Source of the DNA: VXNF01 sp965116465 | Lineage (GTDB): Bacteria > Actinomycetota > Acidimicrobiia > Acidimicrobiales > CATQHL01 | Assembly (NCBI GenBank): GCA_965116465.1 | Contig: OZ220687.1 | Location: 3,286,001 to 3,350,000, forward strand | Length of the DNA stretch: 64,000 nucleotides | Direction: 5' to 3' | Part shown: positions 15,801-22,231 of the stretch, one piece after another | How the letters are laid out: every line of letters starts with the position of its first letter | Position numbering within the stretch: the first letter of the stretch is position 1 | Position numbers and translations under genes: made by a program | The notes under the pieces: model-generated | What the model saw: only the letters and a program-made list of their open reading frames with translations | Databases searched by the model: none | Told to the model about the DNA's origin: nothing

Positions 15801-17277
15801 CGTTAGCGGGGATGTGACGGTCACGGTGAATGCGGGTTGCACGATCACCGGGGCGGCGGGTGTGACCAACATCGACGGTACCGACGGCGACGATGTGATC
15901 TGCGTGAGCGACTCTGGCGATCGCGAGGCGTTCCACATCATCGACGCCAAGGCCGGCAACGATGTGATCATCGCCGGTGACGGCGTCGACTGGATCCGCG
16001 GCGGCCCGGGCCGCGACACCATCTATGGTCGCGACGGCGCCGACCGCATCGACGGTGGACCCGGCAGCGACACGGTTTACGGCGGCGGCGACTTCGACAC
16101 GATCTACAGCGACGACCTCACCGATGTCGTGCGCGACGACGCGGGTGGCTTCGAGATCATCCTTGCGGCGCCGGTTCCCCAGAACAGCGCCCCGGTCGCC
16201 GCCGACGATACCGAACACGCCGCGACGGGCGAGACGCTGTTGCTCGACGTGCTGGGCAACGACTTCGACGCCGACGGCAACCTCGACGCCTCTACTCTGA
16301 CGATCACCCAGGCGCCCACCGCTGGCGCCGCCCAGATCGTGACCAGCGACGACCTCGGCGCGCACGTCTCCTACACCGCCGCCGGGACCGCCGGCGCCGA
16401 CACGTTCACCTACCAGATCTGTGACCATCGCGGCGACTGTGCGACAGCGCAGGTCACCGTCACCGTCGGCACCACGCATTGCACCATCGTGGGCACCGCC
16501 GGCGACGACACGCTACGGGGCACATCCGGCGCCGATGTGATCTGCGGCCTCGCCGGAAACGACACCATCTACGGCCTCGACGGTGACGACATCCTCATCG
16601 GCGGACCCGGCGACGACACGATCTACGGCGGCAACGAGACCCGCATCGGCATCAACGACGGCGACGACACGCTGTTCGGCGGACCCGGCGACGACACCCT
16701 CTACGGCGGCAACGGCGACGACACGCTCTGGGGCGGCCCCGGCGACGACACTCTGGAAGGCAACCGCCGCGACGACACCCTCGTCGGCGGCGCCGGCGAC
16801 GACAGCCTCAACGGCGGCGGCGAGGACGACACCCTCTGGGGCGGCCCCGGAAACGACACCCTCGAAGGCCACGCTGACGACGACGCGCTCCACGGCGGTC
16901 TCGGCGACGACACCCTCGAAGGCGGCAACGGCGACGACACCCTCCGGGGCGGCCCGGGGAACGACACCCTCACCGGCCACGCCGGCAACGACACCCTCTG
17001 GGGCGATGTCGGCGACGACACACTCCACGGCAACACCCAGAACGACACCCTCCGGGGCGGCCCCGGACACGACACCCTCCACGGCGGCGGCCACAACGAC
17101 CACCTCCACGGCAACAGCGGCGACGACACCCTCAACGGGAACAGCGGAAACGACCACCTCTGGGGCGGACCCGACAGCGACACCCTCCACGGCGGCAACG
17201 GCACCGACTACCTCAACGGCGGCACCGGAACCGACACCTGCACACAAGGCGAAACCAACGCACAATGCGCAAACTAA
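12865..17277 (+). CDS. Secreted SGNH/GDSL hydrolase with Ig-like domains and RTX repeats
   Basis: 1470-residue exported protein. A Sec signal peptide (about 1-27, ending SPALG) leads to an unassigned region. An SGNH esterase domain follows (about 380-730) with Ser389 in GDSYSAGE, Asn516 in IGGND and His709 in SFHPTRAGH; the Asp usually three residues before His is Arg706, with Asp705 one further back. Next are two cadherin/Big-like domains (about 905-1000 and 1115-1205) flanking a first RTX block, then about 27 RTX nonapeptides of GGxGDDTLx type (about 1212-1455) that should bind calcium. ATG 12865 is preferred because GAAGGGGA lies 8 nt upstream; GTG 12838 is an alternative. Likely an extracellular lipase or esterase; substrate unknown. 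Confidence 0.82.
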   Translation: MIRLGGARGVLVAVLAVLLATSPALGQSEPETPQPDTTEPSEGDSSGDGEEAFDCDAIVTEGGWSESEFLQVLDCLLDRPATSGGGVGELGTPPTKTGPGRVGRSSGACGDVSVRYEVQQYLPRRGFFGFVREHLRIYLAELLCADGSPAVGYATGLQIIRGPGSGGFSSWCWVLRGGRVEEVRTSSANGCPSYDIATSDFGGVLAHLHRVNGSNDRSFRQVVMWADLDRDGRHDAGEPYDLTFSPDDGQSDRFAARGVAGPRLVRSGGLAEQVVRFADPADVSLAGVRVGAEVVSGPSTRATVSCFAQGRGGVSVVIRPSDCTTDGNGGVRLSWRLGAVSRDLHRQDLDVLRVYIDENANGRFDGSEPFRYLTQRIAKPINYVALGDSYSAGEHGLPAAQLPGEGYFDTKPADLECRRWTQAYSQVLDGYLQGTDLTVGLYACTGAITYNIHDPRVTSTRLHSETDRPSAAVPEQFPDVLPALPDPNWEPRQAVSLADAHALRSVDMVTITIGGNDLGFGPVVHKCVDPRSVSDCSADDQTITFDALEERLSAVLAQVKSAAPGSAIFVLGYPYHAPTLVSIPVCTELGLVPLLTEGIDSPVGGFFAGLVYETLSTLSTLFDDGPLDVTQSELGFLRRSAITLNDRLEAASRKVGVHFVEVAHATASTSGAESFDGHFPCGNKEAWLYGVAAESESDDAFPTSDRSFHPTRAGHAAYARLLAQFIRNAVDRGAELTEAGLPGNPAPDPSGGSTTTGSAVGGASDATAQQSTGDASVSRVFLVARRQTPVASGCGVSFAAPGDQLELTASGFAASSSVTFTVAGAKLSGTALSGLSIPAATTDGDGDLSVVWAVPTAPAAGVDAVPRAYMIEASGTDASSGQVVARLLQPIVAYPGTKPCAVDDAATTTVGRSVRIPLLSNDVAPEGGSLDVTSVQVTPTGGGSFAVSSTDGSATFTPDPGFVGDVATQYWVFDDSGVGVSGDVTVTVNAGCTITGAAGVTNIDGTDGDDVICVSDSGDREAFHIIDAKAGNDVIIAGDGVDWIRGGPGRDTIYGRDGADRIDGGPGSDTVYGGGDFDTIYSDDLTDVVRDDAGGFEIILAAPVPQNSAPVAADDTEHAATGETLLLDVLGNDFDADGNLDASTLTITQAPTAGAAQIVTSDDLGAHVSYTAAGTAGADTFTYQICDHRGDCATAQVTVTVGTTHCTIVGTAGDDTLRGTSGADVICGLAGNDTIYGLDGDDILIGGPGDDTIYGGNETRIGINDGDDTLFGGPGDDTLYGGNGDDTLWGGPGDDTLEGNRRDDTLVGGAGDDSLNGGGEDDTLWGGPGNDTLEGHADDDALHGGLGDDTLEGGNGDDTLRGGPGNDTLTGHAGNDTLWGDVGDDTLHGNTQNDTLRGGPGHDTLHGGGHNDHLHGNSGDDTLNGNSGNDHLWGGPDSDTLHGGNGTDYLNGGTGTDTCTQGETNAQCAN
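16498..17232 (+). repeat. 27-bp tandem repeats encoding RTX nonapeptides
   Basis: Imperfect tandem units built on GGCGACGACACCCTC give the calcium-binding nonapeptides at the C-terminus of the SGNH/RTX protein. Units vary enough to be old, but recombination or assembly collapse is possible. Confidence 0.85.
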
Positions 17278-17651
17278 ACCCACCTGCGCCGGACAAAGAA
17301 AGCACTACCCAGCCAGAACCAAGCCGACAACGAGCACCCGGCGAACGCATGATAGTCGCAGGATTCATCATAGCGATCATGTCAACTGTCGTAATTGTCC
17401 TTGACATGTTGGGACAGTATCGGGGACAAGTATCCTCTCGTTCGATGGAATTGACATTGGATTTGCTCTATGCGGCTTTATTCTTGGCGCCCCTCATCAT
17501 TTGCGGATGGGGCCTTCGCCACCGCAGGCAACAACCACGGCGTGTCCGTATTCTTGGCTATAGCGGGGCTGCTCTCCCGTTCAGTACTATGTTCGCCATC
17601 GTGATCTATGCCATGTTTGAATTCGGCCGACAAAGTCGCTTCGGATTCTGA
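17265..17651 (+). CDS. Small membrane protein, unrecognised
   Basis: 128 residues. A polar, proline-rich N-terminus (1-28) precedes three likely membrane helices (about 30-50, 66-86 and 100-117) separated by short basic loops (RHRRQQPRRVR). No family recognised. The start lies inside the last codons of the SGNH/RTX gene (13-nt overlap), so translation may be coupled. An internal Met at residue 29 is an alternative start. Its lower GC matches the island. It might help export or anchor the upstream protein, but only position supports that. Confidence 0.5.
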   Translation: MRKLNPPAPDKESTTQPEPSRQRAPGERMIVAGFIIAIMSTVVIVLDMLGQYRGQVSSRSMELTLDLLYAALFLAPLIICGWGLRHRRQQPRRVRILGYSGAALPFSTMFAIVIYAMFEFGRQSRFGF

Positions 17652-17733
17652 ATCCCGAATAATCGGAGGCATACCTTCAATCGATCTCGCCCGTTGACTC
17701 GCATCGCAGTGGCAGCGGAACCACAAACGCCGG

Positions 17734-17741
17734 TACGCCAT
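17734..17741 (+). repeat. Target-site duplication, left copy
   Basis: TACGCCAT directly before the IS left end; the identical octamer follows the right end at 19146-19153. Confidence 0.9.
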
Positions 17742-19145
17742 GGGACTGTCAGAAACTTTGTGTAACCGGCCGTGATGGTCTTCATCGGATGTGGTCGGCG
17801 ATGCGGTCGCCGTAGTGGACGGTCAGGGTGTTCAAGATGGCTTTCCAGCCGTTGGTCTTGCCGGTGAGGTTCTCCCGGTTCTTGCGCTTGGTGGTGGCGA
17901 CAAGGTAGAGGACCTTCATCGCGGCCTGCTCGTTGGGGAAGTGGCCTCGGTGCCGGACGGCTCTTCGGAACCGGGCGTTGAGGCTCTCGACGGCGTTGGT
18001 CGTGTAGACGACCCGGCGCAGCTCGGCGGGGAACTCCAGGAACGGGGTGAACTCCTCCCAGTTGTTCTCCCAGGCCCGGATCATGGCCGGGTAGGTGGCT
18101 TCCCAGCTGTCGCGGAAGGCCTCGAACTGGGCCTCGGCGGCTTCGATGGTGGGGGCGGTGTAGATCTCTCGCATGGCCTTGGTGATCGCCCCCCAGTGCT
18201 TGCGGGAGGCGTATCTGAGGCTGTTGCGCACCATGTGCACCACGCAGGTCTGGATCGTCGCTTGGGGCCAGGCGGCGCGGATCGATTCGGGCAGGCCCCG
18301 CAGCCCGTCGCAGCACACGATCAGCGCGTCAGCGAGGCCGCGGTTTCTCAGTTCGGTCAGCATCGTCGCCCACTGCTTGGCGCCCTCGCCGCCGGTGGGG
18401 CCCAGCCACAGGCCCAGCACGTCCCGCTCGCCGGCCAGATCGACGCCGATGGCGACGTACACGGGCCGGTTGGCGACCTGCGCGTCACGGACCTTGACCA
18501 CAATCGCGTCGATCAACAGCACCGGATAGACCGCATCGAGGGGCCGGTTCTGCCAGGTAGCCATATCGGCGACGATCTCGTCGGTGATCTTGGAGATCGT
18601 CTCGCGGCTCACCTCGGTGTCATAGATCTCCTCAAGGTGCGCCTGGATCTCACCGGTGGTGAGGCCCTTGGCATACAGCGAGATCACATTCCCCGACAGG
18701 CCTTCGAGGCGGCGCCGATGCTTGGGCACCGTCACCGGCTCGAAGGTGCCCGCACGATCCCGAGGAACCCGCAGATCGACCTCGCCGACTTCGGTCTTGA
18801 CCCGCTTGGGCGACGAACCGTTGCGCGAGTTCGGCGTCCCGCGTCCCTCCGGAGCGTGGCGCTCATAGCCCAGATGCTCAGCCATCTCGACCTCCAGGCC
18901 GCACTGCAGGACCTGGCGCACCAGGCCCGTCAACAGGCCGCCATCGCCGGTGAGCTCCACACCCTCGTTGCGCGCTCGAGCGACCAGATGCTCAGCCCAG
19001 TCCTTCATCGCCGCCTCATCAGCGGCCCCGTTCGCCGGCAGTGCCGGCATATTCTGATCAGTCGCAGACATGATCCTTCCCGGCCCACAACGCGCAGCTG
19101 CGGACCCTCAGATCACGCCCGATACACAAAATTCCTGACAGGCCC
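17742..19145 (-). mobile_element. IS256-family insertion sequence, complete
   Basis: 1404 bp. It has inverted ends, one transposase gene and an 8-bp duplication of TACGCCAT, as expected for IS256 transposition. The left end (17742-17763) and the reverse complement of the right end (19124-19145) agree at 19 of 22 positions, sharing CTGTCAG and TTTGTGT, and similarity continues inward to CGTGAT. Intact ends and an exact duplication suggest recent arrival. Confidence 0.93.
17782..19071 (-). CDS. IS256-family (mutator type) transposase
   Basis: 429 residues, full length for the family. The DDE catalytic residues fit Asp in LLIDAIVVKVRD, Asp in CCDGLRGLPESI and Glu in TTNAVESLNARFR. The N-terminal part has MAEHLGYERHAPEGR and NSRNGSSPKRVKTE, which are typical. 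The reading frame is intact, so the element may still be mobile. It lies inside the tRNA-Cys island, opposite in strand to the neighbouring small membrane-protein gene. Confidence 0.97.
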   Translation of the reverse strand: MSATDQNMPALPANGAADEAAMKDWAEHLVARARNEGVELTGDGGLLTGLVRQVLQCGLEVEMAEHLGYERHAPEGRGTPNSRNGSSPKRVKTEVGEVDLRVPRDRAGTFEPVTVPKHRRRLEGLSGNVISLYAKGLTTGEIQAHLEEIYDTEVSRETISKITDEIVADMATWQNRPLDAVYPVLLIDAIVVKVRDAQVANRPVYVAIGVDLAGERDVLGLWLGPTGGEGAKQWATMLTELRNRGLADALIVCCDGLRGLPESIRAAWPQATIQTCVVHMVRNSLRYASRKHWGAITKAMREIYTAPTIEAAEAQFEAFRDSWEATYPAMIRAWENNWEEFTPFLEFPAELRRVVYTTNAVESLNARFRRAVRHRGHFPNEQAAMKVLYLVATTKRKNRENLTGKTNGWKAILNTLTVHYGDRIADHIR

Positions 19146-19153
19146 TACGCCAT
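19146..19153 (+). repeat. Target-site duplication, right copy
   Basis: TACGCCAT, identical to 17734-17741. Confidence 0.9.
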
Positions 19154-19486
19154 TCCTCGGCCGTTCGGTTTGGCATCGTCGTAGCAATTCCTATTGCGTC
19201 GTTTGTGGGCTCGGACGGCTTCTCGTTTGTCTCGTCTCTTTGTTGGTAACGCTCGTGGTGGGCGCGGCCGTCCGCTCCGGGCTGGGAGATTGGGGCCATG
19301 GTGGCGATGTGGAGGGTCTTGTGGAGGCGGTTGAGTCGGTGGTGCACGACGTGATCCGGGCTGGCTCGATGCGGCGTGGGCGTTGGCCATCGCGAGTCTG
19401 TGGGTCGGGCGTAGCTGCCGGAGCCCTTGATACCGATCCGGCAAGCGTCGGCGGCGTGGGCCCGGGCAACCGGTTCGGCGTGCCCG
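19154..19486. other. Gene-free stretch between IS and right island end
   Basis: About 330 bp. Open frames exist, but none has a recognisable product, a clear ribosome-binding site or a plausible start. Possibly the tail of a gene lost from the island. Confidence 0.45.
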
Positions 19487-19507
19487 TCGAATCCCCGCCC
19501 GATGCTC
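19487..19507 (+). repeat. Right attachment-site repeat
   Basis: Copy of the tRNA-Cys 3' end with one extra C, lying 64 bp before tRNA-Val. It cannot form a tRNA by itself. Confidence 0.65.
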
Positions 19508-19571
19508 CGGGTCGGATCGAGCCTCGTCCGGACGCGGACGGGGCGGCTCGGGCGCGATAACCTGCCCGTGG

Positions 19572-19644
19572 GGCCGTTAGCTCAGCTGGCAAGAGCACTT
19601 GCATGACGCGCAAGGGGTCGGGGGTTCAAGTCCCTCACGGCCCA
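19572..19644 (+). tRNA. tRNA-Val (GAC)
   Basis: 73 nt. Acceptor GGGCCGT pairs with ACGGCCC, discriminator A; D-arm GCTC/GAGC; anticodon stem CTTGC/GCAAG with loop ATGACGC gives GAC; T-arm GGGGG TTCAAGT CCCTC. CCA not encoded. Probably once directly followed tRNA-Cys. Confidence 0.95.
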
Positions 19645-19773
19645 CTCGCAAGAGTGCCCACTCGAAAAAGGGCAGGGTACGGGTGCCATTTGGTAGTCCT
19701 CCGACGGGGGAATATCCTGCCGGGGACCGCGGGCCCGCTCCAACAAGCTCCGAACGGATTCTGACTAGCGACC

Positions 19774-20817
19774 ATGCCACGAGTGTCCAACAACATCAGC
19801 ACCACCGTCGGCCGGGGCATCGCCGTGGACCTGGGGACCGCCACGACCATGGTGTACGTCCGCGGCGAGGGCATGGTGCTCGAGGAACCCAGCGTGGCGG
19901 CTCTCGACGCCCGCACTGAACGCCTTCTGGCGGTCGGCCGCAACGCCAAGGAGATGATCGGTCGCACGCCGGCCAACATCCGCACTGTGCGCCCGCTGAA
20001 GGAAGGCGTCATCGCCGATTTCGGCGTCTGCGAGAAGATGCTTCGCTACTTCATCCAGCAGGTGCACAGCAACCGCTTCGCCAAGCCGCGCATGGTCATC
20101 TGCGTACCGTCGGGCATCACCCCGGTGGAGCAGCGAGCGGTGCAGGAGGTGGCCGAGTACGCCGGTGCCCGCCGACCCGTGTTCATCATCGAGGAACCGA
20201 TGGCAGCTGCCATCGGAGCCGGCATCGCGGTCCAGCAACCCTCGGGAAGCATGATCGTGGACGTCGGGGGCGGGACCACCGAGATCGCCGTCATCTCGCT
20301 CGGCGGCATCGTGGTCAGCCGCTCGGTACGCGTGGCCGGCGACGATTTCGATCAGACGATCAGCGACTACATCCGCAAGGAGTACAGCCTCGGCCTGGGC
20401 GAGCAGACCACCGAGCAGGTGAAGGTCAAGTACACCTCGGCCTGGCCCCTGAACGAGGAGCTTCACCTGAGTATCCCCGGCCGTGATCTGGTTACCGGAC
20501 TGCCGAAGAGCATCGGTGTCAACACGTCCGAGCTGCGCGAGGCGATCGACGAGCCGCTCAACGAGATCATCAGTGGCGTGCAGACGACGCTCGATGCGGC
20601 CCCGCCCGAACTCACCGCCGACATCATGGAGAGCGGGATCCACCTTGCCGGCGGGGGTTCCCGGCTCCTCGGCCTCGCGGAGCGCCTGGCGGCCGAGACC
20701 GGGATCAAGGTCAACCGCGTGAAGAACCCCCAGTACGTTGTGGCATACGGGTCGGGATACTCGCTCGAGGAGTTCGAATCACTGAGAGGCGTACTGCATT
20801 CGCCGGTCGCTGAGTAG
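19774..20817 (+). CDS. mreB: Rod-shape protein MreB
   Basis: Actin-like filament protein that guides lateral wall synthesis at the inner face of the membrane. 347 residues. Phosphate-1 motif GIAVDLGTATT, phosphate-2 MIVDVGGGTTEIAVIS, adenosine motif GIHLAGGGSRLLGL, and the MreB-typical EEPMAAAIGAG are present. First gene of an mreB-mreC-mreD-mrdA-rodA run. The ATG is followed by the usual short polar start before the first strand. The organism is thus probably rod-shaped or elongates laterally. Confidence 0.97.
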   Translation: MPRVSNNISTTVGRGIAVDLGTATTMVYVRGEGMVLEEPSVAALDARTERLLAVGRNAKEMIGRTPANIRTVRPLKEGVIADFGVCEKMLRYFIQQVHSNRFAKPRMVICVPSGITPVEQRAVQEVAEYAGARRPVFIIEEPMAAAIGAGIAVQQPSGSMIVDVGGGTTEIAVISLGGIVVSRSVRVAGDDFDQTISDYIRKEYSLGLGEQTTEQVKVKYTSAWPLNEELHLSIPGRDLVTGLPKSIGVNTSELREAIDEPLNEIISGVQTTLDAAPPELTADIMESGIHLAGGGSRLLGLAERLAAETGIKVNRVKNPQYVVAYGSGYSLEEFESLRGVLHSPVAE

Positions 20818-20852
20818 CCGGGCGATCGCATAGGGGAGCGGTCCCCGCAGTC

Positions 20853-21677
20853 GTGGCCATCCTCCAGGGCCGTTCCCGTCTCACGCTCGTCCTTCTCGTC
20901 CTCATCACGGTCACGCTCGTCACCCTCGACGTCCGCAACGTCGCGCCCTTCGAGCGGGCCAAGAACGCCGCCGAGGGTGCACTGGACCCCGTGATCTCGG
21001 GCGCCCAGCGAGCCGGGCGCCCCGTGGTGGATGCCTGGGAGGCGGTGACCGAGTACGACGAGCTCAGAGCGGAGAACGAGCGACTCCGTACCGAACTCGA
21101 CGTCGAGCGGGGCCGCGACCTGGCAAACGCCAACGCCACCGCCGTGCTCCAGCAACTCCTCGCCGAGAAGGAGATCAGGTACGTGGCCGACATACCCTCG
21201 ACCACCGGGCGGGTCGTGCGGCATCTCGGCAACTTCCCGGACTTCACCGTGGACGTGGACAAGGGCTCCTCCGCAGGGGTGAGGATCGGAATGCCGGCGG
21301 TGACGAGCGCCGGGCTGGCGGGGCGGGTGGTGGACGTCTCCCCCGGCCGCTCGCGTGTCCGGCTCATCAGCGATCCCGAATTCGAGCTGGGGGTCCGGCT
21401 CGTGGGCACCGACGCGGTCGCCGTGGCCCGGGGCACCGGACGCGGCCAGCCGCTGGTCGTGAGTGAGGGGATCGGCGTCTCCACTCCGGTGCACGTGGGA
21501 ATGCTGGTCACGACCAGCGGGATCGACCGCAGCGTCTACCCGCCTGATGTTCCGGTCGGGCTGGTGGCCGAGGTGGCGGTGGACCCCGGACTCAACCAGG
21601 TGCTGTTCGTGCAGCCGGCGGCGTCCCTGGATTCGCTGAACTTCCTGACCATCCTGCTCTATGACAGCGCCCTGTGA
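20853..21677 (+). CDS. mreC: Rod-shape protein MreC
   Basis: Bitopic membrane protein that activates PBP2/RodA. 274 residues: an N-terminal transmembrane helix (about 10-26, LTLVLLVLITVTLVTL), a coiled coil (about 65-100, EYDELRAENERLRTELDVERG), and two beta-barrel-like domains with GRVVRHLGNFPDFTVDVDKG and GVRIGMPAVTSAGLAGRVV. GTG start, 35 bp after mreB. The stop overlaps the beginning of mreD. Confidence 0.93.
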   Translation: MAILQGRSRLTLVLLVLITVTLVTLDVRNVAPFERAKNAAEGALDPVISGAQRAGRPVVDAWEAVTEYDELRAENERLRTELDVERGRDLANANATAVLQQLLAEKEIRYVADIPSTTGRVVRHLGNFPDFTVDVDKGSSAGVRIGMPAVTSAGLAGRVVDVSPGRSRVRLISDPEFELGVRLVGTDAVAVARGTGRGQPLVVSEGIGVSTPVHVGMLVTTSGIDRSVYPPDVPVGLVAEVAVDPGLNQVLFVQPAASLDSLNFLTILLYDSAL

Positions 21678-22231
21678 GGGGACCGATGGCCGTGACCGCT
21701 GAGACGATCAGGACGGCGATGAGGTCGGGGCTTGTGCTGTTCTCCTTGTTCGTCCTGCAGGTGGGGCTTCTCGACGGTCTGCGGATCGCCGGTCGAGCCC
21801 CCGAACCGCTGCTGGTCCTGGCCGTCGCGAGCGGTCTGGTGGGGGGATGGTGGCGCGGCCTGCGGTTCGGATTCGTGGCCGGGCTGCTGTACGACCTGGT
21901 CGCCGGGACACCGCTGGGGCTGGCCGCGTTCGCCTACGCCGTGGTGGCCGCCGCGGCCGGTCTGCTGACGGGATACACCGTGCGGGTGTGGTGGCTGGTG
22001 CCGCCATTCGTGGCTCTGGGGCTGTCCATCTACGTGTTCGCCGGCGAGGTTGTCGGCCAGGATCACCTGTTCGACGACCGCTACATGCTGACCCTCGGCG
22101 TCGTGGAGCTCTGGGCGGTGATTCTGGCGGCACCGACGCTGCTCCTCGTGCGCTGGGCCTTGACCGGCGCGGCGCGCGTGCGGGCGGGGCCGTCGGATGT
22201 GCGCGCCAGGGACAGGATTCCCGCTCGATGA
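21674..22231 (+). CDS. mreD: Rod-shape protein MreD
   Basis: Polytopic partner of MreC in the elongasome. 185 residues with about five membrane helices and the family-like GLRFGFVAGLLYDLVAGTPLG motif region. Start at GTG 21674 overlaps mreC by 4 nt; ATG 21686 is an alternative. Identity rests on hydrophobic pattern, length and operon position, since MreD is poorly conserved. Confidence 0.85.
   Translation: MRGPMAVTAETIRTAMRSGLVLFSLFVLQVGLLDGLRIAGRAPEPLLVLAVASGLVGGWWRGLRFGFVAGLLYDLVAGTPLGLAAFAYAVVAAAAGLLTGYTVRVWWLVPPFVALGLSIYVFAGEVVGQDHLFDDRYMLTLGVVELWAVILAAPTLLLVRWALTGAARVRAGPSDVRARDRIPAR

Larger units (their letters stand above)
10853..19507. mobile_element. Putative genomic island at tRNA-Cys
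   Basis: The tRNA-Cys 3' end recurs 8.6 kb downstream, just before tRNA-Val. Between the copies lie accessory genes, gene debris and an IS, with lower and less even GC than the flanks. Outside lie tRNA-Gly/Cys and tRNA-Val, which are adjacent in many actinobacteria. The simplest reading is insertion of a mobile segment that left tRNA-Cys intact. No integrase gene is visible, so the element is probably a decayed or non-autonomous remnant. The boundary call rests on the direct repeat. Confidence 0.65.

Noticed and set aside
16498..17232. CRISPR-like array
   Set aside because: The 27-bp periodicity is coding RTX nonapeptide repeats in frame, with no unique spacers and no cas genes.
17478..17741. 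Minus-strand gene interrupted by the IS
   Set aside because: Rejoining the flanks at TACGCCAT gives no recognisable protein in any frame.
17791..19560. Long plus-strand open frame through the IS and beyond
   Set aside because: Most of it is antisense to the transposase and the remainder crosses the IS boundary and the attachment repeat.
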